64,000 nucleotides of DNA from Xanthomarina sp. F1114 (lineage in GTDB: Bacteria; Bacteroidota; Bacteroidia; Flavobacteriales; Flavobacteriaceae), in the NCBI RefSeq assembly GCF_026410255.1, contig NZ_JAPMLL010000007.1, positions 62,001 through 126,000 on the forward strand. The letters are read 5' to 3'. The number at the start of each line of letters is the position of its first letter. Within the stretch, counting starts at the first letter, position 1. Shown here in pieces: positions 19,167 through 26,779 of this stretch. Position numbers and translations under genes: made by a program. The notes beneath the pieces are model-generated. The model did no database searches and had not been told where the DNA came from. It saw only the letters and a program-made list of their open reading frames with translations.

Positions 19167-19787
19167 CTAGTGTTGATTTTTAATATAAAAGGCAAAGGTA
19201 GTTATCCAAATTAAAACAGAGCCTTCAATTATCCTTTGGAATAAACCAATATAATAACCTGTTGGATTGCCAGAAATAAGTAAACTAAAAATAAAGCTAA
19301 TTATTCCACAAATAAAGGATAATAACATGATGTTTTTTCCATCTGTCCAAGTTCGTGCAGCCCAACCAATTAAAATTAAACAGAAAGGGACAAGCGTATA
19401 AGTTATACCGCCAGAAATTGTATGTATTATTTGTGATACACTCGGATTTATTAATTCTTTATTACATCCAATATCGCATGGAAAAATACTAACAAGAATA
19501 TTTCCCAAACCATACAGAAAGGCAAAACCTACAAGTCCTAGCTTTAATAATTTGTTTTCAGGAAGTAGCTTTAATGCAGAAAAAGAAAAAAGGATGATAA
19601 AAATACCGCTAGGTATAAAACCAAAAACTCTCAAATAAATTCCATAGGGTGCATTAATAGCATAGGTTTCACTAATATATTGTTGAATATGGCTGTAATT
19701 ATCAAATTGGAATCCTCCTAAAATACTGGCAATTATAAAAAATAAAACCCCTAATATTCCAAACCCAAAAGTAACAGTTTTATTCAT
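19167..19787 (-). CDS. DUF998 integral membrane protein
   Basis: The 206-aa protein has about six hydrophobic segments and the DUF998 pattern: an N-terminal helix, an outward loop with QYISETYAINAPYG, then FPCDIGC with a cysteine pair and an IHTISGG histidine motif. The biochemical function of the family is not established. Its start overlaps the end of the HsdR_N-like gene by 8 bp and its stop is 4 bp before the glycosyltransferase start, so the three are probably co-translated. No regulatory site is visible within the operon. Confidence 0.8.
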   Translation of the reverse strand: MNKTVTFGFGILGVLFFIIASILGGFQFDNYSHIQQYISETYAINAPYGIYLRVFGFIPSGIFIILFSFSALKLLPENKLLKLGLVGFAFLYGLGNILVSIFPCDIGCNKELINPSVSQIIHTISGGITYTLVPFCLILIGWAARTWTDGKNIMLLSFICGIISFIFSLLISGNPTGYYIGLFQRIIEGSVLIWITTFAFYIKNQH

Positions 19788-20232
19788 TTTTAATATAATC
19801 TGGAATGTCTTTTAAAAACTGATATCGTTCGTTTTCAAAATCCATCTGACAATAATAATGATTTAATCCGTTGGTAACCATAAGAAAAGTTGCATTTAAA
19901 GCCAGGTTATAACGTGCAACCTGATCAAAAACATCCTGGTTTATCTTTATTTGTGGAGCTTTGCATTCAACAATAAGATATATGGAACCGTCAGGATTAA
20001 AAACCACAATATCGTAACGTTTTTTCAATCCATTTACTTTTAATTCTTTTTCTACATTGATTAAAGATTGAGGGTAATTTTTCTCCAGAATAAGGTATTG
20101 AACGCAATGCTGCCTAACCCATTCTTCTGGTTGTAAAATCACAAATTTTTTCCGAACACTATCGAATATAGATATTTTATTTTCGTTATTTTTGAAACGA
20201 AATGGAAACTTCGGAAAATGGAGCTCTTGCAT
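19780..20232 (-). CDS. HsdR N-terminal-like nuclease-fold protein
   Basis: The 150-aa protein looks like the stand-alone nuclease domain found at the N-terminus of type I restriction HsdR subunits. The PD-(D/E)xK-type core is visible as RYDIVVF (Asp) followed by IYLIVECKAPQ (E-x-K). There is no helicase domain and no hsdM or hsdS nearby, so it is not a complete restriction enzyme. The start is the ATG at 20232; one codon upstream is an in-frame TTG. Stand-alone copies of this gene divergent to holA are common in Flavobacteriaceae, which suggests a housekeeping rather than restriction role; that is inference. Confidence 0.8.
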   Translation of the reverse strand: MQELHFPKFPFRFKNNENKISIFDSVRKKFVILQPEEWVRQHCVQYLILEKNYPQSLINVEKELKVNGLKKRYDIVVFNPDGSIYLIVECKAPQIKINQDVFDQVARYNLALNATFLMVTNGLNHYYCQMDFENERYQFLKDIPDYIKNE

Positions 20233-20324
20233 CAAGACAGATAGATTTTTTTCAAAGTTAAGTTACATTCGTCAAAAACCAAATATCCATAGCTTATTTT
20301 GGATTTTGTATTATTTTAATTTAC

Positions 20325-20338
20325 TTACCTATCGGTAA
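20325..20338. promoter_or_regulatory. TTACC-N4-GGTAA palindrome, possible TetR-type operator
   Basis: A 14-bp palindrome (TTACCTATCGGTAA) sits 20 bp upstream of the holA start and 92 bp upstream of the divergent HsdR_N-like gene. Palindromes of this kind are bound by TetR/AcrR repressors in many bacteria. No TetR gene is in the window, so the link is only by resemblance. Confidence 0.3.
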
Positions 20339-20357
20339 ACAGAGAATTTTTTGAGAT

Positions 20358-21362
20358 TTGGAAGAAGTCAAACAAATAATAACAGATATAAAAAACAGGA
20401 AATTCCGACCTATTTATTTTTTAATGGGAGAGGAGCCTTATTATATAGATAATATTTCAAAATACATTGAAGCCAATGTGCTTTCAGAAGACGAGAAAGG
20501 TTTTAACCAAATGGTTTTATATGGAAGAGATGTAAATATTGATGATATTGTTGGGCATGCCAAGCGCTATCCTATGATGGCCGAATATCAAGTAGTAGTT
20601 GTTAAAGAAGCGCAAGATTTATCAAGAACTATTGAAAATTTGGTGTCTTACGCCGAAAATCCGCAACCTACAACCATTCTGGTTTTTAATTATAAATATA
20701 AAACCATTGATAAGCGTAAAAAACTCTATAAAACAATTAAGAAGTCTGGAGTTGTCTTCGAGAGTAAGAAGCTTTATGATAACCAGGTAGGCGATTGGAT
20801 TCGCAGAGTATTATCTGGACAAAACTATAGCATTTCGCCCAAAGCATCACATATGTTAATCGAGTTTTTAGGAACAGATTTAAGTAAAATTGCTAACGAA
20901 CTGGATAAATTGAAAATAGTACTTCCCGAAGGCACCCAGATTACTCCTGAGCATATAGAAGAGAATATTGGTATTAGTAAAGATTATAATAATTTTGAGT
21001 TGCAAAATGCCGTGGGCTCTAGAAATGTCTTAAAAGCAAATCAGATAATTAAATATTTTGGCGAAAACCCAAAAGATAATCCCATGATAGTAACTGTGGC
21101 TTTACTGTATAATTTTTTCTCTAAACTGTTGTATCTACATGGTTTAACAGATAAATCGCCTAGAAGCGTAGCTTCAGCCTTAAAAATTAACCCCTATTTT
21201 GTTAACGATTATATTACGGCTTCAAAAAATTATCCCATGAGAAAAGTTAGTGGTGTTATAGCTATTTTAAGAGAGTTTGATGTAAAGGGAAAAGGCGTAG
21301 GATCGAACGCTGTTAAGCAAGGAGATTTGCTTAAAGAGATGGTAGTAAGAATTATGAATTAA
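20358..21362 (+). CDS. holA: DNA polymerase III subunit delta
   Basis: The 334-aa protein is the clamp-loader delta subunit, which opens the sliding clamp. The N-terminus (IYFLMGEEPYYIDNISKYIE), the central LVFNYKYKTIDKRKKLYK and the C-terminal collar domain (LLYLHGLTDKSPRSVASALKINPYFV) match the family; as expected, no functional Walker A is present. The start is a TTG at 20358, close to the usual N-terminal position; I see no in-frame ATG near it that would keep the first strand. It is followed after 37 bp by a small cupin lipoprotein gene on the same strand. Confidence 0.93.
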   Translation: MEEVKQIITDIKNRKFRPIYFLMGEEPYYIDNISKYIEANVLSEDEKGFNQMVLYGRDVNIDDIVGHAKRYPMMAEYQVVVVKEAQDLSRTIENLVSYAENPQPTTILVFNYKYKTIDKRKKLYKTIKKSGVVFESKKLYDNQVGDWIRRVLSGQNYSISPKASHMLIEFLGTDLSKIANELDKLKIVLPEGTQITPEHIEENIGISKDYNNFELQNAVGSRNVLKANQIIKYFGENPKDNPMIVTVALLYNFFSKLLYLHGLTDKSPRSVASALKINPYFVNDYITASKNYPMRKVSGVIAILREFDVKGKGVGSNAVKQGDLLKEMVVRIMN

Positions 21363-21399
21363 TTTGTAAAATCAATTTCCATATAGGTGGAATATAATA

Positions 21400-21765
21400 A
21401 TGAAAAAATTACTTTATTTAGTTGTCTCCGTGTTATTTTTATCCTGTAATGAAGAATCAAAACTACCAGACCCCTTAGAAGCTGGTTGGAAAGGTGAAAG
21501 CGTTTGCGAGGTTCTTCATGAAGATACTAAAATACGTGTTTTAAAATGTACTTTTCCTCCAGGAGTAGGACATGAGAAACACGAACATCAACCACATTTT
21601 GGTTATACCTTAGAAGGTGGTACTTTTCAAATTACAGATGCCGATGGTACCGAAACCAAAGAAGTTAAAGCAGGAGTATCTTGGAGTAAAGACCAGGTAA
21701 GTACGCATGAAGTGGTTAATGTGGGAAATACCACTTCTGTTTACCTGATTGTAGAGTACAAATAA
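21400..21765 (+). CDS. Small cupin-domain lipoprotein
   Basis: The 121-aa protein has a lipoprotein signal (VLFLSCNEES, Cys16) and one cupin barrel. The metal-binding pattern is partly visible as GHEKHEHQPHFGYTLEGG, with several histidines and a Glu, while the second cupin motif is STHEVVNVG. It may bind a metal and a small ligand on the cell surface or in the periplasm. It lies 37 bp after holA on the same strand and could be cotranscribed with it, although a 5-bp inverted repeat (TTCCA...TGGAA) lies between them. Substrate unknown. Confidence 0.78.
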   Translation: MKKLLYLVVSVLFLSCNEESKLPDPLEAGWKGESVCEVLHEDTKIRVLKCTFPPGVGHEKHEHQPHFGYTLEGGTFQITDADGTETKEVKAGVSWSKDQVSTHEVVNVGNTTSVYLIVEYK

Positions 21766-21829
21766 TTAAAGTCTCCAGGACACCACATATACTGAAGATT
21801 AGGATTAATTATCAATATATACTTTTGAA

Positions 21830-22195
21830 TTAAGTAACTCGTAAAATCTTTTCCATTTTACGACCTTTTGCTAATTCGTCCACCAACTTATCTAAATATC
21901 TAACTTGTCGTGTCAAGGGAGTTTCGATTTCTTCAATTCGGTAACCACAAATTACTCCTTTAATAAGAGTCGCATTTGGATGTAAATTTGCTTTTTGAAA
22001 GAATGTTTCGAATGTTATTTTATCCGCTATAAATTCTTGTAGTTTGTTTTCATTAAAACCAGTAAGCCATTCAATTACCTGATGTAGTTCGTCTTTTGTT
22101 CGGCCTTTCTTTTCTACTTTGCTGATATAGTGTGGGTAAACCGAAGCAAATGTCATTTTTGCGATACGCTGATTATGTTCGGGAGTTGTTTTCAT
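21830..22195 (-). CDS. DUF2200 family protein
   Basis: The 121-aa protein matches the DUF2200 pattern: an N-terminal RIAKMTFASVYPHYISKVEKKGRTKDELHQVIEWLTGF and a later ICGYRIEEIETPLTRQVRYLDKLVDELAKGRKMEKILR. The family is small, soluble and mostly helical; its role is not known, and no catalytic motif stands out. It is monocistronic on the minus strand and convergent with the cupin gene, with a 64-bp gap that shows no clear hairpin. Confidence 0.82.
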   Translation of the reverse strand: MKTTPEHNQRIAKMTFASVYPHYISKVEKKGRTKDELHQVIEWLTGFNENKLQEFIADKITFETFFQKANLHPNATLIKGVICGYRIEEIETPLTRQVRYLDKLVDELAKGRKMEKILRVT

Positions 22196-22234
22196 AAGGT
22201 ATGTTTTGTTTAGCTTTTTATCACAGAGATAAAA

Positions 22235-22269
22235 CCATCAATTCTATCCTTGCTTTATTAAATTGATGG
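22235..22269. terminator. Inverted repeat between DPP IV and DUF2200 genes
   Basis: A 9-bp perfect inverted repeat (CCATCAATT at 22235-22243 and AATTGATGG at 22261-22269) has a 17-nt loop. It lies just past the DPP IV stop. It has no T-run, so it may be an mRNA 3' stabiliser rather than an intrinsic terminator. Confidence 0.4.
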
Positions 22270-22294
22270 CGTTATCGCTTGTAACTAATTAGAT

Positions 22295-24415
22295 TTATTT
22301 CAAATATAAATCGAAATAATCTGTTACTTTTTGCATTAAATGCACTCTATCTTTTCCTCGAACATTATGCTCATAACCTGGGTAAACAAAGTAATCTACC
22401 TGCACACCATTGCTTACTGCATTTCTTAAAAAATCGATGGAATGTTGCCAAACCACTATATTGTCATCGGTTCCATGAATTAACAATAATTTTCCTTTTA
22501 GATTTTGAGTTTTATCTAATAAGCTGGTTTTAGCATAACCTTCTGGATTGGTTTGTGGGGTGTCCATATAGCGTTCGCAATACATAATTTCATACATACT
22601 CCAATCCATTACCGGACCACCAGCAACACCTGCTTTAAAAACATCTGGCTGTAATAGCATGAACGACGTGGTCATAAAACCACCATAACTCCAACCGTGC
22701 ATTCCCATTTTGTCTCCATCTACAAACGGCAGTGATTTTAAATAATCTACACCAACCATTTGGTCTTTCATTTCCACTTGACCTAAGTTTCTGAAAATAG
22801 CTTGTTCGAATTCTAAACCACGATTGCTACTTCCACGTCCGTCCATAACCCAAACTACATAGCCGTTTTGAGCCATATAATCGTACCATAGATTTCCACT
22901 GGCAGGAAAACGATTTATATTCATTTGAGCGTGTGGACCGTTGTATAAATACACGATAACCGGATATTTTTTGTTGGCATCAAAATTGGTTGGATAAATC
23001 ATCCTTCCATATAAATCTGTCCCATCATCTGCCTTTAAAGTTACATTTTCAACTTTAGGCATATCATACTCTGCTAATGGGTTTTTTGCGGTCAATAAGT
23101 TTTTTTTGAATTTTTTATCCGTAGAATACACATCAATTTTTCTAGGGGTTGTGCTGTTCATCCAAGTATCCAGAACATAGGTTCCATTTGAATTTACCGA
23201 AGGAAAATGGTACCCGGCATCGCTATCTAAAAGCTCTATGTTACCATTTTTCCAATTTACAGCATACAGATGTTTTTCCATAGCACCATCTTTTGTAGCT
23301 GTAATTAATAATTGATTTGATGTTTCATTTTTACCTGAAATATCATTAACCAACCATTGACCACTGGTAATTTGGTTTAGTAATTTTCCATTCAAATCAT
23401 AACGATATAAATGCATAAAACCATCACGTTGACTCCACCAAACAAATTCTTTTCCATTAGGTAAAAAGTACAAATCATGTTGTGGTTCTACGTATTTTTC
23501 ACTTTTTTCTTCAAATAAAGTTTTTATATATTTTCCTGTTTGAGCATCGTATTGATTTAATTTCATGTGATTTTGATCCCGATTTAAAACAGCAATATAA
23601 ATGGATTTTTCATCTGGGGCCCAAGTTACACAGGTTAAGAACTGCTCTTTAGGTTCTCCGGTTTCTAGAAAAATAGTTTTTTTAGTCTTCGGATTATAAA
23701 CTCCTAAGGTTACATGATGAGAATCGCGTCCGGCAAATGGATATTTAATGTTTTTATTGACAGCTGGAGTTTTTGACCAATCGATAATTGGGTAATCGTT
23801 TACCATGGTTTCGTCCATTCTGTAAAAAGCGAGTAAATTTCCTTTAGGTGAAAAGAACATCCCTTTACTGATTCCAAATTCAAATTGATGAACAGCTTTC
23901 CCGTTTGTAATACCGTATTTTCCGTCTTCGGTTATTTGATGGGTTTGTTTTTTCCCATCCAATAAATACAAATTGTTATCTACTACATAAGCAAACGAAC
24001 TGGTTGCAGATTCAAATTCTTGAGCTTCTGTATTTTCTGGAATAGTTAATAGTTTTTCGGATGACTTCGTTTCTCGATTCCAAATCATAAAATCTTGAGC
24101 ATTTCTATAAGACGCTGTGTTTTTATCGATCCAGCTTAAGGAAGGAACAGATTTCATATCTGTAAACTCATTAGAGCGCGCCAGAGTATCTGTTTTTAGA
24201 GATGGAAGTGTTCTTAGCACCAAAGCATTTCCATAGGAAGTTTTAACGGCTTCGGTGAAACTGTTTTCATCTGGAATCCATTTTAATTGCGATAAACTTT
24301 CTACTCTTAGATTGGTTCCTAAGCCTATTACGGCATCTTCCATAGTTAATTGTTTGTCTTGAGCTAGAACTGAAAGGCTGGCGAAAAGGGCTATTGCTAA
24401 ACTATAATTTTTCAT
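22295..24415 (-). CDS. S9 family dipeptidyl-peptidase IV-type serine peptidase
   Basis: The 706-aa enzyme probably cleaves X-Pro dipeptides from peptide N-termini. A signal peptide (LAIALFASLSVLAQ) directs it to the periplasm. The N-terminal part is the beta-propeller (repeats such as YRMDETMVNDYPIIDW and WWSQRDGFMHLYRY), containing an Asp/Glu-rich stretch that in the family anchors the free N-terminus. The C-terminal alpha/beta hydrolase has the triad Ser576 (GWSYGGF), Asp near 650 (HGTDDNIV) and His683 (YEHNV). The length is usual for Bacteroidota DPP IV. The ATG at 24415 fits the signal peptide. It is monocistronic. Confidence 0.92.
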   Translation of the reverse strand: MKNYSLAIALFASLSVLAQDKQLTMEDAVIGLGTNLRVESLSQLKWIPDENSFTEAVKTSYGNALVLRTLPSLKTDTLARSNEFTDMKSVPSLSWIDKNTASYRNAQDFMIWNRETKSSEKLLTIPENTEAQEFESATSSFAYVVDNNLYLLDGKKQTHQITEDGKYGITNGKAVHQFEFGISKGMFFSPKGNLLAFYRMDETMVNDYPIIDWSKTPAVNKNIKYPFAGRDSHHVTLGVYNPKTKKTIFLETGEPKEQFLTCVTWAPDEKSIYIAVLNRDQNHMKLNQYDAQTGKYIKTLFEEKSEKYVEPQHDLYFLPNGKEFVWWSQRDGFMHLYRYDLNGKLLNQITSGQWLVNDISGKNETSNQLLITATKDGAMEKHLYAVNWKNGNIELLDSDAGYHFPSVNSNGTYVLDTWMNSTTPRKIDVYSTDKKFKKNLLTAKNPLAEYDMPKVENVTLKADDGTDLYGRMIYPTNFDANKKYPVIVYLYNGPHAQMNINRFPASGNLWYDYMAQNGYVVWVMDGRGSSNRGLEFEQAIFRNLGQVEMKDQMVGVDYLKSLPFVDGDKMGMHGWSYGGFMTTSFMLLQPDVFKAGVAGGPVMDWSMYEIMYCERYMDTPQTNPEGYAKTSLLDKTQNLKGKLLLIHGTDDNIVVWQHSIDFLRNAVSNGVQVDYFVYPGYEHNVRGKDRVHLMQKVTDYFDLYLK

Positions 24416-24588
24416 ATACTTATTTTATGGGTTAAATTTAAGGAAAACTCAGGAGATAAATGGCTTCGTGCTGCTTAGTTTTAAAGGATTTGTTTCTAGT
24501 ATTTATAAGGAACACTAATTAAAAAAATCTTTTGTTTTTTTTAACTTGGGTATAGACGAACGAGTTCTTGGAAGTTGTCTGGTACTAA

Positions 24589-25116
24589 TTAGTTTAATTC
24601 TTCTTTATTGTACTTAATCTTTTTGTGCATTAATATTTTAATTAGATATATAATTGGCAATGCAATAAATAATATTGGCAAAAAAGGATACAAATATTTG
24701 TTATAATCAGTGTCGTTGCCAAGACCATTTAATATTGAGGCTATAGTTATTAGTAAACACATTATACTGATAAAAAGTCCTAAATTTCGTAACATTTGAG
24801 TTGACATTTTATAGTTGTATTCAATATTTTTGTTACTAATTTCAGAAGGATAGTTAAAAAGCCAAGGATATTGATTCAATTTATAAAGTACTATATCGAT
24901 AATTCCAAAAACTATTGGACTTATCCATAAAAGGTCTTTTGTTCCCAATCCGTCATTGTCTTTTGAAGGCCAATTAAAGTAAATAGGAAGTTTTTCAGGC
25001 AGTTGGTTGTAATAAACTCCAATTAATATAGCAGAAATCAAAATCAGAGCAAAAGTCAGAGCTTCTATTCCTTTATCAATGTTATTTTTCCTAATTTTAA
25101 TTTTTGGACGACTCAT
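24589..25116 (-). CDS. DUF1648 membrane protein
   Basis: The 175-aa protein has four hydrophobic helices and the DUF1648 pattern: a first helix followed by YNQLPEKLPIYFNWPSKDNDGLGTK. The family is found in small membrane proteins, some of them in SdpI-like immunity proteins, but the C-terminal half here is not clearly SdpI. It is flanked on its upstream side (25158-25251) by a structured intergenic repeat of a sort that in Flavobacteriaceae often borders orphan gene cassettes, so this gene may be accessory. Function unknown. Confidence 0.7.
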   Translation of the reverse strand: MSRPKIKIRKNNIDKGIEALTFALILISAILIGVYYNQLPEKLPIYFNWPSKDNDGLGTKDLLWISPIVFGIIDIVLYKLNQYPWLFNYPSEISNKNIEYNYKMSTQMLRNLGLFISIMCLLITIASILNGLGNDTDYNKYLYPFLPILFIALPIIYLIKILMHKKIKYNKEELN

Positions 25117-25157
25117 TTCTCATATTATACTTTACGTGATTGTGCATGCTTTTGTTA

Positions 25158-25251
25158 CGTGTATTAAGCCACTAATTTAGCGAATACAACCCGAATAGAA
25201 AATCCTCGAGGATTTTCGTAATCAAGCATGAACTAGCCATTAATTGACACG
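25158..25251. repeat. Structured intergenic repeat with central 20-bp palindrome
   Basis: An outer pair CGTGT (25158-25162) and ACACG (25247-25251) encloses imperfect arms and a perfect 20-bp palindrome at 25198-25217 with core TCCTCGAGGA. The whole 94 bp can fold as one long imperfect hairpin. It lies between a DUF1648 gene and a small lipoprotein gene. It resembles intergenic repeats I associate with Flavobacteriaceae orphan genes, but I see no second copy in the window. Confidence 0.45.
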
Positions 25252-25267
25252 GTGTTGTAAATAATTG

Positions 25268-25687
25268 TTATCTGGTTAAAGTCTCTATTAAAATACCTTC
25301 TCCTAAAATTTGAGATTCCCAAGTCATAGAGTTGCTTGTTAATTCAGAAACAGTATAAATTTTCGTTCCCATATCTACATTATCAAAATCTATTGTTAAT
25401 ATATTTTCGTTCTTTGTCCAATTAGCTTGTAAAACTCTTAATTCTAATTCACCACTAGGATCACCAACATCAATTAAATATCTAAATTCTGCTCTATTTT
25501 CGGCAGATAATAATCGAGTAATACTTTGATTAGTAATTATTTCTCCATTTAATGTAGTTTCACCTACAGACCAACCTCCAACCACTGATAATTCAATTTC
25601 AGTATCATTATTGTCATCGTTATTCGAACAGGATGAGAAGGTCATAAGTCCAATAGATAAAGTGAAGAGTAAAATAAGTTTTTTCAT
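25268..25687 (-). CDS. Small lipoprotein, lipocalin-like
   Basis: The 139-aa lipoprotein has the signal LLFTLSIGLMTFSSCSNNDD (Cys near 20), an Asp/Asn-rich linker and a beta-rich domain beginning VVGGWSVGETTLNG and ending TVSELTSNSMTWESQILG, the pattern of short lipocalin-like proteins of Bacteroidota. No ligand can be assigned. I use the ATG at 25687; the frame opens at 25750, but the extra 21 residues precede the signal peptide and are not plausible. It lies directly beside the structured repeat at 25158-25251. Confidence 0.72.
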   Translation of the reverse strand: MKKLILLFTLSIGLMTFSSCSNNDDNNDTEIELSVVGGWSVGETTLNGEIITNQSITRLLSAENRAEFRYLIDVGDPSGELELRVLQANWTKNENILTIDFDNVDMGTKIYTVSELTSNSMTWESQILGEGILIETLTR

Positions 25688-25785
25688 TTGTATAGTTTGG
25701 TTAAATTGTTTGCAACCAGTTATATAATAACTACTATAGTCGTTTATCATTTATACTTCGAGGATATTGGATATTTTGTTAGCCT

Positions 25786-26262
25786 CTAATCCTCTAACTC
25801 TTCCAACTGCAAATTATAATCGTATTGCAAATCTTCGTGAAGGCTAGTGACTATTTTTTTAATTCTTAAAATCTGTCTGTCATATATATTGGTCAAAGTG
25901 ACATTGCGTTTTATAGAAGGTGAAAAATCTTTTAGTTTATTGCAAAAGTAGAGGAGGAGTTCAACTTCAGTTTCTTTCTTTAAAGAATACCTGCTAAACT
26001 TTTTTATAAGCCTTAAAATCTTCCGAACGCTTTTTTTTATATAGAAATAACTGTCTGTATTAATGCTTTCGAATTGTAAATCTAATTCCTGTTTTACAGT
26101 TTCTATATAACCTGTTTCGTCATGTGATTCAAATAATAAATAGGTAAGAAGCTCTTTGTTTTCCTTTTTGAATTTAGACAAACGCAAACAGAGCTCCATA
26201 AGTTCTTCTTTAGAACGATGCTGTAATTCTTTCTTGATGGTGACTACGGAGACTGCTTTCAT
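25786..26262 (-). CDS. Conserved helical protein of unknown function
   Basis: The 158-aa protein is soluble, strongly charged and nearly all helical by inspection, with phrases KEELMELCLRLSKFKKENKELLTYLLFE and SVRKILRLIKKFSRYSLKKETEVELLLYFC. I know of similar proteins in other Flavobacteriaceae but no studied member. No DNA-binding or enzymatic motif is evident. It lies 47 bp downstream of the DoxX gene on the same strand and may be cotranscribed with it. Confidence 0.68.
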   Translation of the reverse strand: MKAVSVVTIKKELQHRSKEELMELCLRLSKFKKENKELLTYLLFESHDETGYIETVKQELDLQFESINTDSYFYIKKSVRKILRLIKKFSRYSLKKETEVELLLYFCNKLKDFSPSIKRNVTLTNIYDRQILRIKKIVTSLHEDLQYDYNLQLEELED

Positions 26263-26309
26263 ACTAATTCCCAGAAAATCGAGGTTCTTTTAATTAAACA
26301 TAGAAATTT

Positions 26310-26687
26310 TTAGTTATTCTTATCAATGGCATATTTTCCAGGACCAGCTAGAAAGATAACTACAAAGCCAACTAAATATAATAAAGCCTTTTCCTTTGTA
26401 CCAAAATCGTCTGGGGCATGAACTATAAAGGCAGCAACAAACATGGTTATAGCAGCAGGAATAGCCGCTAACTTGGTTTTTAAACCAATAATTATTAAAA
26501 TTGGAGCAATTACTTCTCCAATTAAAGCAAGGATTAAGGATAGTGTTGGTCCTACACCAATGGGGTCTCCAAATTCTATGGGACTTGAAAAAAGGCGTTC
26601 AATTTTTGGAATGCCATGTGTTAGCATAAAGCCGCCAAAACCGAGTCTGGCAATTAATAAGGCTAAATCGTAGTGGTTTTTTTTCAT
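26310..26687 (-). CDS. DoxX family membrane protein
   Basis: The 125-aa protein has four transmembrane helices and the DoxX pattern: an N-terminal ARLGFGGFMLTHGIPKI, then GVGPTLSLILALIGEVIAPILIIIGLKTK, AAIPAAITMFVAAFIVHAP and LVGFVVIFLAGPGKYAID. DoxX proteins are linked to quinone or thiosulfate redox reactions in some organisms, but most copies have no known role. It is the likely first gene of a short leftward unit with the helical protein at 25786. The E1 gene upstream ends at a strong terminator, so it has its own promoter. Confidence 0.85.
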   Translation of the reverse strand: MKKNHYDLALLIARLGFGGFMLTHGIPKIERLFSSPIEFGDPIGVGPTLSLILALIGEVIAPILIIIGLKTKLAAIPAAITMFVAAFIVHAPDDFGTKEKALLYLVGFVVIFLAGPGKYAIDKNN

Positions 26688-26720
26688 TTTTAGTTTTTTT
26701 AGTTGTGATAAATATATAAA

Positions 26721-26759
26721 AAAAAGACCTCATAAGGTTTTAAACTCATGAGGTCTTTT
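26721..26759 (-). terminator. Rho-independent terminator of the E1 dehydrogenase gene
   Basis: On the minus strand a 12-bp stem (AAAGACCTCAT paired with ATGAGGTCTTT) with a 14-nt loop is followed by a run of about nine T residues. It lies 20 bp past the stop of the fused E1 gene. Confidence 0.88.
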
Positions 26760-26779
26760 ATGATACTTTTAATCCTTAA

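Noticed and set aside
19780-20232. Type I restriction system at the HsdR_N-like gene
   Set aside because: Only a 150-aa nuclease-like domain is present, with no helicase, hsdM or hsdS near it.
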